7,148 nucleotides of DNA, from NCBI GenBank assembly GCA_902806375.1, contig CADCWK010000118.1, positions 1 through 7,148 on the forward strand, written 5' to 3'. A program made the position numbers and the translations under genes. Positions 1 to 5,393 of the stretch are shown here, one piece after another (position 1 is the stretch's first letter; each line of letters opens with the position of its first letter). This DNA comes from an uncultured Thermomicrobiales bacterium (GTDB lineage Bacteria > Chloroflexota > Chloroflexia > Thermomicrobiales > UBA6265). The notes under the pieces are model-generated. The model saw nothing but the letters and a program-made list of their open reading frames with translations. It had not been told where the DNA came from and did not search any database.

Positions 1-276
1 AACTGGGCCAGCAGCGGGACGAGTCGCGGTGGGCTCGTCACGGAGGATCACTCCTTGCCCAACAGCGGTGCTGCTCAGCGACGTCATCGGCGGCGAGCGG
101 CTAGCCTCTCCTCCCGACGTGCCAAAGCGATGTCGCCCTTCGGCACGGATCGGATTACGAGGGGCCGACACCGCTCACCCGTCGGAGACGCGCTGGTAGG
201 CTGAATTCACTGGCCGAACCGGGTTCGAACCGGCTGCACCGATGCGTGCCATCGTCCCTGAGCCCGATCCCGGAGA
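1..276. other. gene-free left flank
   Basis: No coding region is convincing here. The frames open from the left edge give Arg/Ser/Gly-rich translations with no recognisable motif and end at stops near 102, 196 and 202. Small repeats are visible: an inverted repeat (gacgag at 18-23 with ctcgtc at 34-39) and a 10-bp palindrome GGTTCGAACC at 222-231, listed separately. The stretch lies downstream of the leftmost minus-strand gene. It presumably holds that operon's transcript end and perhaps control sequences of an unseen gene to the left. I see no U-tract terminator and no convincing promoter. Confidence 0.5.
215..233. repeat. GGTTCGAACC palindrome within a doubled CGAACCGG
   Basis: The octamer CGAACCGG occurs at 215-222 and again at 226-233. 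The joint between the two copies creates the perfect palindrome GGTTCGAACC at 222-231. Read on the minus strand, the segment resembles a tRNA T-arm: a 5-bp stem around TTCGAAC. No acceptor, D or anticodon arms can be assembled around it. It lies 44 bp past the stop of the minus-strand dehydrogenase gene and could be a weak transcript-end hairpin or a protein-binding site. The function is not determinable from sequence. Confidence 0.35.
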
Positions 277-1047
277 TTAGTCGACGGTGCTGAAGCGGTT
301 GCCGTAGAGGGCGAAGCCGTCGTCCTCCGGCTCCCAGCCGAGCAGTACCTTCGTGGACTCGATGTCCATGAACGGCAGCGCGTTGTTCGACAGGCCGTGG
401 ACGATGTGGAAGCCCGGCACGTCCGTCTCGATGCAGCGGACGATCAGCTGGCAGAGGTCGCGCGGGCTGACCAGCATCGAGACGTGGCGGGCTGGAGCGG
501 GCTCGCCGCCCATCTCGTCGAACTCTGGCTTGAAGGCACCGATCCGGATCGCGAAGCCGCCCAGCCCCTCGACGGCGTTGAAGTAGGCACCGAGCGCCTC
601 ACCCCAGACCTTGGACGCCCCGTAGATGTTCAGCGGGGTCGGGACCTCGTCGGTCTGGGCCTGGTGCCGCGTCGGCGCCCCGGCGACGGCGTTGACGCTG
701 GACGCGAAGATCACGCGCTTCACGCCCTGGTCCTTGGCGGCGCGGTAGATGTTGTAGGCGCCCTTGATGTTGTTCTCGATCAGGGAGTCGTAGAACTCGG
801 CGTGCATCCGCCGGTCGGCCGCGAGGTGGACGATCGTGTCGATCCCCCGGCACGCCTCGTGGCAGGCGTCGAGATCGGCGATGTCGAGCGAGATCACCTC
901 CGCCTGCTCGCCCTCGGTCAGCGGGATGTCGCTCCGGCCGGCCAGCCGCATGGCGTACCGGTCGCCGATGTAGGCCCGGAACGCCGTCCCGATGTCGCCG
1001 CCCGCGCCGGTCAGAAGGACGGTCCGCTTGCCTGTCTGCTCCGCCAT
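277..1047 (-). CDS. NAD(P)-dependent sugar dehydrogenase/epimerase, uronate dehydrogenase-like (extended SDR), copy 1
   Basis: This 256-residue cytoplasmic Rossmann-fold protein belongs to the short/extended SDR group NAD-dependent epimerase/dehydratase. Visible in order are the dinucleotide-binding TGAGGDIG (13-20), an acidic LDIADLD segment (54-60), HLAAD (74-78), NNIKG (92-96), FASSV (114-118) with the catalytic serine, and YGASK (142-146) with catalytic Tyr142 and Lys146. Then come RIGAF (168-172), SPRDL (194-198) and GLSNN (218-222). The last motifs, the short length and the C-terminal LGWEPEDD resemble uronate dehydrogenase (Udh), which oxidises galacturonate or glucuronate to the lactone with NAD. 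The substrate is my inference; an aldose dehydrogenase or sugar epimerase is possible. The ATG is preceded by AGGAAAGG at a normal distance. It lies 62 bp after a paralogous gene on the same strand, so the two are probably cotranscribed. Confidence 0.88.
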   Translation of the reverse strand: MAEQTGKRTVLLTGAGGDIGTAFRAYIGDRYAMRLAGRSDIPLTEGEQAEVISLDIADLDACHEACRGIDTIVHLAADRRMHAEFYDSLIENNIKGAYNIYRAAKDQGVKRVIFASSVNAVAGAPTRHQAQTDEVPTPLNIYGASKVWGEALGAYFNAVEGLGGFAIRIGAFKPEFDEMGGEPAPARHVSMLVSPRDLCQLIVRCIETDVPGFHIVHGLSNNALPFMDIESTKVLLGWEPEDDGFALYGNRFSTVD

Positions 1048-1109
1048 TGGTGCCTTTCCTGGGTCGTCAGCGATAGATCTCGTGCGGGGTGGATCAGCCC
1101 CGGTCCCGG
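1048..1109 (-). other. spacer between the two dehydrogenase genes, with small hairpin and Shine-Dalgarno
   Basis: The 62-bp gap carries a 5-bp inverted repeat, cgggg (1085-1089) with ccccg (1098-1102) and an 8-nt loop, just after the stop of copy 2. It also carries AGGAAAGG just upstream of the copy 1 ATG. The hairpin is short and lacks a U-tract, so readthrough into copy 1 is likely. The hexamer AGATCT occurs in this leader and again directly before copy 2, perhaps a leftover of the duplication. Confidence 0.35.
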
Positions 1110-1853
1110 TCAGCCATGATAGGCGAAGCCGTCGTCCTGCGGTTCATAGCCGACCAGCGCCCGGGTCGACGAGATGTCGAAGGCCGGCAGCCGGTTGTTG
1201 GATAGCCCATGGACGACGTGGAAACCGGTCAGGTCGGCGGTGACGCATCGCTCGATGAGCTGGACGAGATCCCTGGCGCTGACGAAGAACGCTGCCTCCG
1301 ACGGGTCCGGGTGGGCCGGATCCTTCGGCCCGTGCTCGAAGGCGCCGATCCGGATGGCGACGCTGGTCAACCCCTCCTGGGCGGCGAAGACCGACCCGAT
1401 CGCCTCGCCGAACGCCTTGGAGGCGCCGTAGAGGTTGGGCGGCCGCGGCGCCGTGTCGGTGTGGGGCTGGAACCCGGCCGGGTAGCCACCGCAGGTGTGC
1501 ACGCTGGACGCGAAGATCACCCGGCCGACGCCCTGGTCGGCGGCGGCGCGGTAGACGTTGTAGACGCCCTTGACGTTGTTCTCGAGCAGCGACTCGTAGA
1601 ACCCGGCCTCGGGCGACGGGTCGGCGGCGAGGTGGATCACGGTGTCGATCCCACGGCACGCCTCCCGGCAGGCGGCGAGATCGGCGACATCGAGCGCGAT
1701 CGTGGCGGCGTGCTCGTTCTTCCCGAGGTGGATGGGCTTGGTATCGGCCAGCCGGAGCTGGTACCGCTCCCCGGCCAGCCGCCGGAAGGCGCGACCGATG
1801 TTGCCGGCCGCGCCGGTCAGCAGCACCGTCTGGCCGGCTGTCGTGTGGGGCAT
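1110..1853 (-). CDS. NAD(P)-dependent sugar dehydrogenase/epimerase, uronate dehydrogenase-like (extended SDR), copy 2
   Basis: This 247-residue extended SDR is paralogous to the gene just downstream. It has TGAAGNIG (13-20) for dinucleotide binding, HLAAD (74-78), NNVKG (92-96), FASSV (114-118), YGASK (142-146) with Tyr142 and Lys146, RIGAF (168-172), SARDL (192-196) and GLSNN (216-220). Residues 1-170 align with copy 1 without a gap, with about 100 identical by my hand count. The two diverge mainly at 121-140 and after 172, regions that in this fold line the substrate pocket, so the substrates may differ. The frame stays open upstream to 2219, but I chose the ATG at 1853: it has GGGAG seven bases before it, it matches the N terminus of copy 1, and the upstream extension is low-complexity and overlaps the divergent gene. 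Probably the first gene of a two-gene operon. The sugar-acid substrate is inference. Confidence 0.88.
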   Translation of the reverse strand: MPHTTAGQTVLLTGAAGNIGRAFRRLAGERYQLRLADTKPIHLGKNEHAATIALDVADLAACREACRGIDTVIHLAADPSPEAGFYESLLENNVKGVYNVYRAAADQGVGRVIFASSVHTCGGYPAGFQPHTDTAPRPPNLYGASKAFGEAIGSVFAAQEGLTSVAIRIGAFEHGPKDPAHPDPSEAAFFVSARDLVQLIERCVTADLTGFHVVHGLSNNRLPAFDISSTRALVGYEPQDDGFAYHG

Positions 1854-2078
1854 GAGAGATCTCCCGTCTGGGGGTAAGGGTCGGCACGAGCGCGCCGGCC
1901 TGCTGGCCACCAGCATGACCGGGGCCAGTCTTTCCGGGACGCATAGTCCAGCCGGGAAAGGATCGCAGAGTCCTAACAATCTGCCCCGGGCCATCTGCGA
2001 TAACGGTCGGGTCCGGGGTGGGGCCGATCGGGTCCCGATGTCCAACTCCGGACGGCATCCCACCGCGAAAGGACCACC
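1854..2078. promoter_or_regulatory. divergent intergenic region (dehydrogenase operon / secreted propeller gene)
   Basis: This 225-bp region separates the minus-strand dehydrogenase start (1853) from the plus-strand ATG at 2079, so it should hold promoters for both. I cannot identify a pair of -35/-10 boxes that I trust. It contains an imperfect inverted repeat at 1930-1960 (listed separately), and near the plus-strand gene a Shine-Dalgarno AAAGGA at 2068-2073, five bases before the ATG. Confidence 0.5.
1930..1960. repeat. imperfect inverted repeat in divergent promoter region
   Basis: The left arm ctttccgg (1930-1937) pairs with the right arm ccgggaaag (1952-1960) across an 8-bp stem with one bulged G. 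Inside it gac (1938-1940) faces gtc (1946-1948). The position midway between two divergent starts fits an operator or a transcribed hairpin. No U-tract follows on either strand. Whether it binds a regulator is unknown. Confidence 0.35.
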
Positions 2079-3386
2079 ATGACCCGCACACGGCTCCTCG
2101 CCTCGACGCTCGTCGCCACGACCCTGATCGGGGGCAGCCTGCTCCCGTCGACCCTGGGCGCCCAGGACGGGACCGGCATCGGCTCCGTCGGTTCGCTCCG
2201 CCTGATCGGTGAGCAGCAACTGGCCAACGACCTGCTGGTCGACGAGACCCTCGTCGGTGGCCTGTCCGGACTCGACTACGACGCGGACGCCGACAGCTGG
2301 ATCGTGCTCAGCGACGACCGCTCGGACGAGGCGCCGGCGCGGTTCTACGGCGCGACCTTCGCCTATGACGACACCGCCTTCACCGGCGTCGAACTGACCG
2401 GCGCCACCACCCTCCTGCAGGAGGACGGCGAACCGTTCCCGAACGCGGACGCCGGCGGCAACATCCCGGACCCGGAGTCGATCCGGATCGACCCGCAGAC
2501 CGGCAACTATTTCTGGACCAGCGAGGGCAGCCAGGAACTTGGCATCGACCCGGGCGTCTACGTCACCGAGCCGGACGGTACCTTCGTCGCCAGCCAGCCG
2601 GTCGACGAGATCTTCGCCGCCGACCCGAACGGCGAGACCGGTATCCGGAACAACGGCGCCTTCGAGGGCCTCACTTTCGCCCCGGGCGGCGAGTCGTACT
2701 TCGTCTCGGCCGAATCGCCGCTGTTCCAGGACGGCGAGAACGCGACGGGGGAGGCTGGGTCGGTCAACCGGATCACCCAGTACGACCGCGACGGCAACGT
2801 CCTCGCCCAGTACGCCTACGAGGCCGACGCCGTCCCGAACGTCGGGGAGGGCGCGCTGTTCTTCGTCAACGGCATCACCGAGATCCTCGCGGTCAGCGAG
2901 ACGACGATGCTGGTGCTCGAGCGGGGGACCGTCCAGGCCGCCGACGAGACCTACTCCAACAATGTCCGCCTCTACGAGATCGACCTGACCGGCGCGACCG
3001 ACGTCAGCGCCATCGACGCGCTCGTCGGTGCCGAGTACACCCCGGTCAGCAAGCGGCTGGTCGAGGAGTTCGACGGCAGCGACTTCACCGTCGACAACCT
3101 CGAGACGCTGGCCTTCGGTCCGGTGCTGGAGAGCGGCAACCCGTCGCTGGTGATCGGTTCCGACAACAACTTCAGCGACACCCAGATCACCCAGTTCCTC
3201 GTCTTCGAGGTCCTGCCGGGCGATGCCCGGGCGACGCCGGCGGCGGGCACTCCTGGCGCCGGCACGCCGGCAGCCGGGACCCCGGCAGTGGGCACCCCGG
3301 CCGGCGGGACACCGGTCGTCGAGGTCGGCACCGGGCAGGACCAGGACGTTGACAACGCGACTCCGGCCTCGACGCCGGAGGCGTAG
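2079..3386 (+). CDS. secreted beta-propeller protein, esterase-like activity of phytase family
   Basis: This 435-residue exported protein has an N-terminal signal peptide: positive MTRTR, a hydrophobic stretch to about residue 23, and likely cleavage after LGA at 26-28. The mature part resembles the phytase-like esterase family (PF13449), a propeller with recurring acidic blade motifs. I see GLSGLDYD (61-68), VLSDDR (76-81), DPESIRID (131-138), FWTSEG (145-150), FEGLTF (195-200), VLERG (279-283), LETLAF (341-346) and SDNNF (361-365). Members are often annotated as phosphodiesterase/phytase-like, but substrates are mostly untested, so no reaction is assigned here. The tail is a low-complexity Gly-Thr-Pro pentapeptide repeat followed by an acidic stretch. 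There is no LPXTG sorting signal, C-terminal membrane helix or lipobox cysteine. AAAGGA five bases before the ATG supports the start. Transcription is monocistronic and ends at the hairpin at 3417-3454. Confidence 0.85.
   Translation: MTRTRLLASTLVATTLIGGSLLPSTLGAQDGTGIGSVGSLRLIGEQQLANDLLVDETLVGGLSGLDYDADADSWIVLSDDRSDEAPARFYGATFAYDDTAFTGVELTGATTLLQEDGEPFPNADAGGNIPDPESIRIDPQTGNYFWTSEGSQELGIDPGVYVTEPDGTFVASQPVDEIFAADPNGETGIRNNGAFEGLTFAPGGESYFVSAESPLFQDGENATGEAGSVNRITQYDRDGNVLAQYAYEADAVPNVGEGALFFVNGITEILAVSETTMLVLERGTVQAADETYSNNVRLYEIDLTGATDVSAIDALVGAEYTPVSKRLVEEFDGSDFTVDNLETLAFGPVLESGNPSLVIGSDNNFSDTQITQFLVFEVLPGDARATPAAGTPGAGTPAAGTPAVGTPAGGTPVVEVGTGQDQDVDNATPASTPEA
3240..3314 (+). repeat. five tandem 15-bp units encoding xxGTP pentapeptides
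   Basis: Residues 388-412 of the secreted propeller protein are five exact-length units: AAGTP, GAGTP, AAGTP, AVGTP, AGGTP. The units differ at wobble positions (act/acg/acc/aca for Thr), so the repeat is older than a recent slippage event and seems to be held by selection on the protein. Such Pro/Thr/Gly tails act as flexible, often cell-wall-spanning or glycosylated linkers in secreted proteins. I associate them with Thermomicrobia, but that link is from memory. Confidence 0.9.
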
Positions 3387-3416
3387 TCCTTACCGGACGA
3401 ACCCTTCCGTGACGAC

Positions 3417-3454
3417 GCGACGGCCCCGCTCAGGAGGAGGAGCGGGGCCGTCGC
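3417..3454. terminator. perfect 15-bp GC-rich hairpin, probable bidirectional terminator
   Basis: Left arm 3417-3431 (gcgacggccccgctc) is exactly complementary to right arm 3440-3454, with an 8-nt purine loop aggaggag. It begins 30 bp after the stop of the secreted propeller gene and lies between convergent genes, the classic place for a terminator. No T-run follows on either strand, so it would be a U-less hairpin terminator or a transcript-end stabiliser. Confidence 0.7.
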
Positions 3455-3551
3455 GCTCATGGTCCCGCGACGGTGCGATGCTTGGCCGGCGCGGGGAGTA
3501 GGACTCGAAGGGCGTCTGCTCCACCGCGGCACTCCGCGTCATCCGACCGGA

Positions 3552-3600
3552 TTCCGTATGAGCCCTTGGAACATACGGAAGCTCATTCATTCTTGATGAG
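3552..3600. repeat. overlapping, mutually exclusive inverted repeats
   Basis: A perfect 9-bp inverted repeat, ttccgtatg (3552-3560) with catacggaa (3572-3580), has an 11-nt loop. The end of its left arm is shared with a second pair, atgagc (3558-3563) with gctcat (3581-3586). A third pair, ctcat (3582-3586) with atgag (3596-3600), uses the same bases as the second. The three stems cannot all form together. This could be an RNA switch, a processed small RNA, a remnant of a small repeat element, or chance. No U-tract follows on either strand. Confidence 0.45.
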
Positions 3601-3666
3601 GGGACAGCTCCAGTGCTCGGTCCAGGGCGGTCAAGGACGAGGTGATACACCGTTTGGCGCACCGGT

Positions 3667-3682
3667 CAGGGACCTGTCCCTG
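3667..3682 (-). terminator. short hairpin after the signal peptidase operon
   Basis: caggga (3667-3672) pairs with tccctg (3677-3682) around a cctg loop; weaker G-U and G-C pairs can extend the stem by three. It lies 27 bp beyond the stop of the minus-strand signal peptidase and so is a candidate transcript end. There is no T-run, so this is tentative. Confidence 0.4.
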
Positions 3683-3709
3683 GCTCCGCGAAAGGATCGC
3701 GAACCCGCC

Positions 3710-4408
3710 CTACTCGCCGTAGTCCCCGTGGCCGATCGGCCCGAGTTGGTCCAGTGGCCAGTTGACGAAGAACGCCTCACCGACGATCTCGTCGATCGCC
3801 ACGACACCGAACATCCGCGAATCCTCGCTGCCGTATTGCGTCCGGTTGTCCCCGAGGACGAAGACCGTGCCCTGCGGGACCGTCAGGTCACAGGTCGGCC
3901 CGTCCACCTCGGCGTTGCGTGGTTCGCACTCGGTGATCGGCTCGGGGATGTACTGCTCGTCGAGTCGCTCGCCGTTGACGAGGACGTACCCGTCCTCGAA
4001 GGCGATCTCGTCGCCGGGCAGCCCGATGACCCGCTTGATGAAGGGCTGACTGGACTCGATCGGTGGGTTCAGGACGACGACATCGCCCCGCTCCAGCTGA
4101 CCGAAGGGGGTAAAGACCCACTCGTCCTCGCGGTCGACGCCGGGGATCCAGTTCAGGGCGGCGTTGAGGTCGAACTCGCGGAAGGCCTGCCGGTTGACGA
4201 GTACGCGCTCCCGGTCCGCCAGGTTGGGCATCATGCTGGAACCGTCGACCTCGTAGGGGAGGACGAGCGCCCGCACCCCGACGAACAGGAGCGCCGCCAG
4301 CAGCAGCGTCTGGACGATCTCGCGGATGGCGGCGAAGGTCGAGCGGCGACGCTGGCCGGCCCGGGGCTGGGTAGTCTCCGGATGGTCGGGGTACGGCTGG
4401 TCCTGCAT
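3710..4408 (-). CDS. type I signal peptidase (downstream copy)
   Basis: This 232-residue membrane serine protease (S26 family) removes signal peptides from exported proteins on the outer face of the membrane. A Pro/Arg-rich cytoplasmic N terminus is followed by one membrane helix at about 31-50. Box B is SMMP (58-61) with catalytic Ser58. Box D is KRVIGLPGD (125-133) with the general base Lys125. Box E begins GDNR (186-189) and ends with S-E-D-S-R (194-198). Against the usual GDNRxxSxDSR, this copy has two extra residues between GDNR and the next Ser. A Cys pair (161, 173) lies in the loop before box E and is also present in the paralogue. About 70% of residues 28-161 are identical to the upstream copy by hand count. 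The ATG follows AGGAG by three bases and lies 16 bp after the paralogue's stop, so the two form one operon. Confidence 0.93.
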   Translation of the reverse strand: MQDQPYPDHPETTQPRAGQRRRSTFAAIREIVQTLLLAALLFVGVRALVLPYEVDGSSMMPNLADRERVLVNRQAFREFDLNAALNWIPGVDREDEWVFTPFGQLERGDVVVLNPPIESSQPFIKRVIGLPGDEIAFEDGYVLVNGERLDEQYIPEPITECEPRNAEVDGPTCDLTVPQGTVFVLGDNRTQYGSEDSRMFGVVAIDEIVGEAFFVNWPLDQLGPIGHGDYGE

Positions 4409-4424
4409 CGTCTCCTGGTCCCGG

Positions 4425-5168
4425 TTAGTCGTCGTAGTCGCCGTGGCCGATGGGGCCGAGTTCGCCGATGGGCCAGTTGCTGAAGAAGGCCTTGCCGTCG
4501 ATGTTCTCCTCCGGGACGACCCCGAAGAAGCGCGAGTCCTGGCTGTTGTCCCGGTTGTCGCCCAGCACGTAGACCGCCCCCTCGGGCACGGTCACGTCGC
4601 AGGTGTCGGTGCCGGTGGTCGAGCGGTCGGTGCACTCGGTGACGGGCCCGTCGATGTAGTCCTCGTCGAGTCGCTCGCCGTTGACGAGGATGTAGCCGTC
4701 CTGGAAGGTGATGCGGTCGCCCGGCAGGCCGATGATCCGCTTGATGTAGGGCTTGTCGTGCTGGGTCGGTGGGTCGAGGACGATCACGTCGCCGCGGCCG
4801 ATCCCGCCGAAGGGGGTGAAGACCCACTCGCCCTCGCGGTCGACGCCGGGGATCCAGTTCAGGGCGCTGTTCAGATCGACGTCCCAGTAGGCGACCCGGT
4901 TGACCAGGACCCGCTCATGGTTGGCGAGGTTGGGCTCCATGCTGGCCCCATCGACCTCGTAGGGCATCACGACCGTCCGGACGCCGACGTAGAGGATCAC
5001 CGCCAGCAGGACGGTCTCGACGATCTCCCGGACCACGCGCAGGCCCGACTTCCCGGCCGGGGCCTTGGTATCCTCCATCGTCGCCGCCGTCGCGTCACTG
5101 GGCGCAGGGGGGGCGACCACCGGGCGCTCGTCGCCACGGCCGGAATCCCGTTGATCTGGCATCTGCAT
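4425..5168 (-). CDS. type I signal peptidase (upstream copy)
   Basis: This 247-residue S26 signal peptidase is the first gene of a two-copy operon. A long Pro/Ala-rich cytoplasmic N terminus (1-44) is followed by one membrane helix at about 48-68. Box B is SMEP (76-79) with catalytic Ser76. Box D is KRIIGLPGD (143-151) with Lys143. Box E is the canonical GDNRDNSQDSR (203-213). Cys179 and Cys190 flank a variable loop outside the membrane. Both copies contain LNWIPGVDRE and WVFTPFG between boxes B and D, a short insert shared by the pair. The reading frame stays open far upstream, antisense to pheA. I chose the ATG at 5168, where GGAG lies 12 bases upstream (somewhat long); ATG 5162 is the alternative. 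Both copies keep all catalytic residues and are probably active, perhaps with different substrate preference. Confidence 0.92.
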   Translation of the reverse strand: MQMPDQRDSGRGDERPVVAPPAPSDATAATMEDTKAPAGKSGLRVVREIVETVLLAVILYVGVRTVVMPYEVDGASMEPNLANHERVLVNRVAYWDVDLNSALNWIPGVDREGEWVFTPFGGIGRGDVIVLDPPTQHDKPYIKRIIGLPGDRITFQDGYILVNGERLDEDYIDGPVTECTDRSTTGTDTCDVTVPEGAVYVLGDNRDNSQDSRFFGVVPEENIDGKAFFSNWPIGELGPIGHGDYDD

Positions 5169-5393
5169 GTCGATGGCGGTCTCCCGCGCACCAGCGGGCG
5201 GCGGCGGCGCGAGTGGGGCCGGCGGCCCTGTTGGCCACCCGGTCAGACAGTAACGGGTCGGTCGTCGGAAACCGGCCCGGTGGAGTATACGTCCGGAAGC
5301 CGCCGGCAGGGTCTGTCCGGCCATCCGGGTCCGGGCCGGATCGCCCCGGACCGGCGAGTCCGTGGCTGCGGCGTTCACGATGGGGGATCGGGC
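5169..5393. promoter_or_regulatory. divergent intergenic region (signal peptidase operon / pheA)
   Basis: This 225-bp region lies between the minus-strand signal peptidase start and plus-strand pheA. The palindromic GTATAC at 5285-5290 gives TATACT on the minus strand (5 of 6 matches to TATAAT) and TATACG on the plus strand, so it could supply a -10 element in either direction. No good -35 partner is visible. A perfect 8-bp inverted repeat, ggtccggg (5328-5335) with cccggacc (5345-5352), lies in the pheA leader. No Phe-rich leader peptide is present, so classical phenylalanine attenuation is not supported. GGGGGA a few bases before the pheA ATG serves as ribosome binding site. Confidence 0.4.
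5328..5352 (+). repeat. 8-bp inverted repeat in the pheA leader
   Basis: ggtccggg (5328-5335) is exactly complementary to cccggacc (5345-5352) with a 9-nt loop, 41 bp before the pheA ATG. It may be an mRNA hairpin or an operator. In such GC-rich sequence, short perfect arms can also arise by chance. Confidence 0.35.

Larger units (their letters stand above)
3387..3709. other. convergent gene-free region with several inverted repeats
   Basis: This 323-bp gap between convergent genes contains no coding frame I would accept; the open frames give Arg/Pro-rich or antisense translations. It holds the strong hairpin at 3417-3454, a cluster of overlapping inverted repeats at 3552-3600, and a hairpin at 3667-3682 near the stop of the minus-strand signal peptidase. 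Bases 3545-3600 are clearly more AT-rich than the surroundings, which suggests a non-coding element or an inserted remnant. Confidence 0.55.

Noticed and set aside
211..234. tRNA-like T-arm on the minus strand (TTCGAAC loop with 5-bp stem)
   Set aside because: No matching acceptor strand lies about 48 bases upstream, and no D or anticodon arms can be drawn. The similarity comes from a short palindrome.
1854..2219. N-terminal extension of dehydrogenase copy 2
   Set aside because: It would overlap the start of the divergent secreted gene and is low-complexity. The ATG at 1853 matches the paralogue and has a ribosome binding site.
3390..3662. 90-residue minus-strand frame in the convergent gap
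   Set aside because: It runs through the terminator hairpin and the inverted repeats, has Pro/Arg-rich composition, and no visible motif or ribosome binding site.
3473..4483. 336-residue plus-strand frame antisense to the downstream signal peptidase
   Set aside because: It is a mirror frame of a clearly real gene, with Asp/Val/Leu/Arg bias typical of antisense GC-rich codons and no family motif.
4326..5393. plus-strand open frame continuous with pheA
   Set aside because: The part before 5394 is antisense to the signal peptidases and has no motif. PheA homology starts at MATAYLGPKG, right after a ribosome binding site.
5286..5393. phenylalanine attenuator before pheA
   Set aside because: No short leader frame with clustered Phe codons is present, and the hairpin there is not followed by a T-run.
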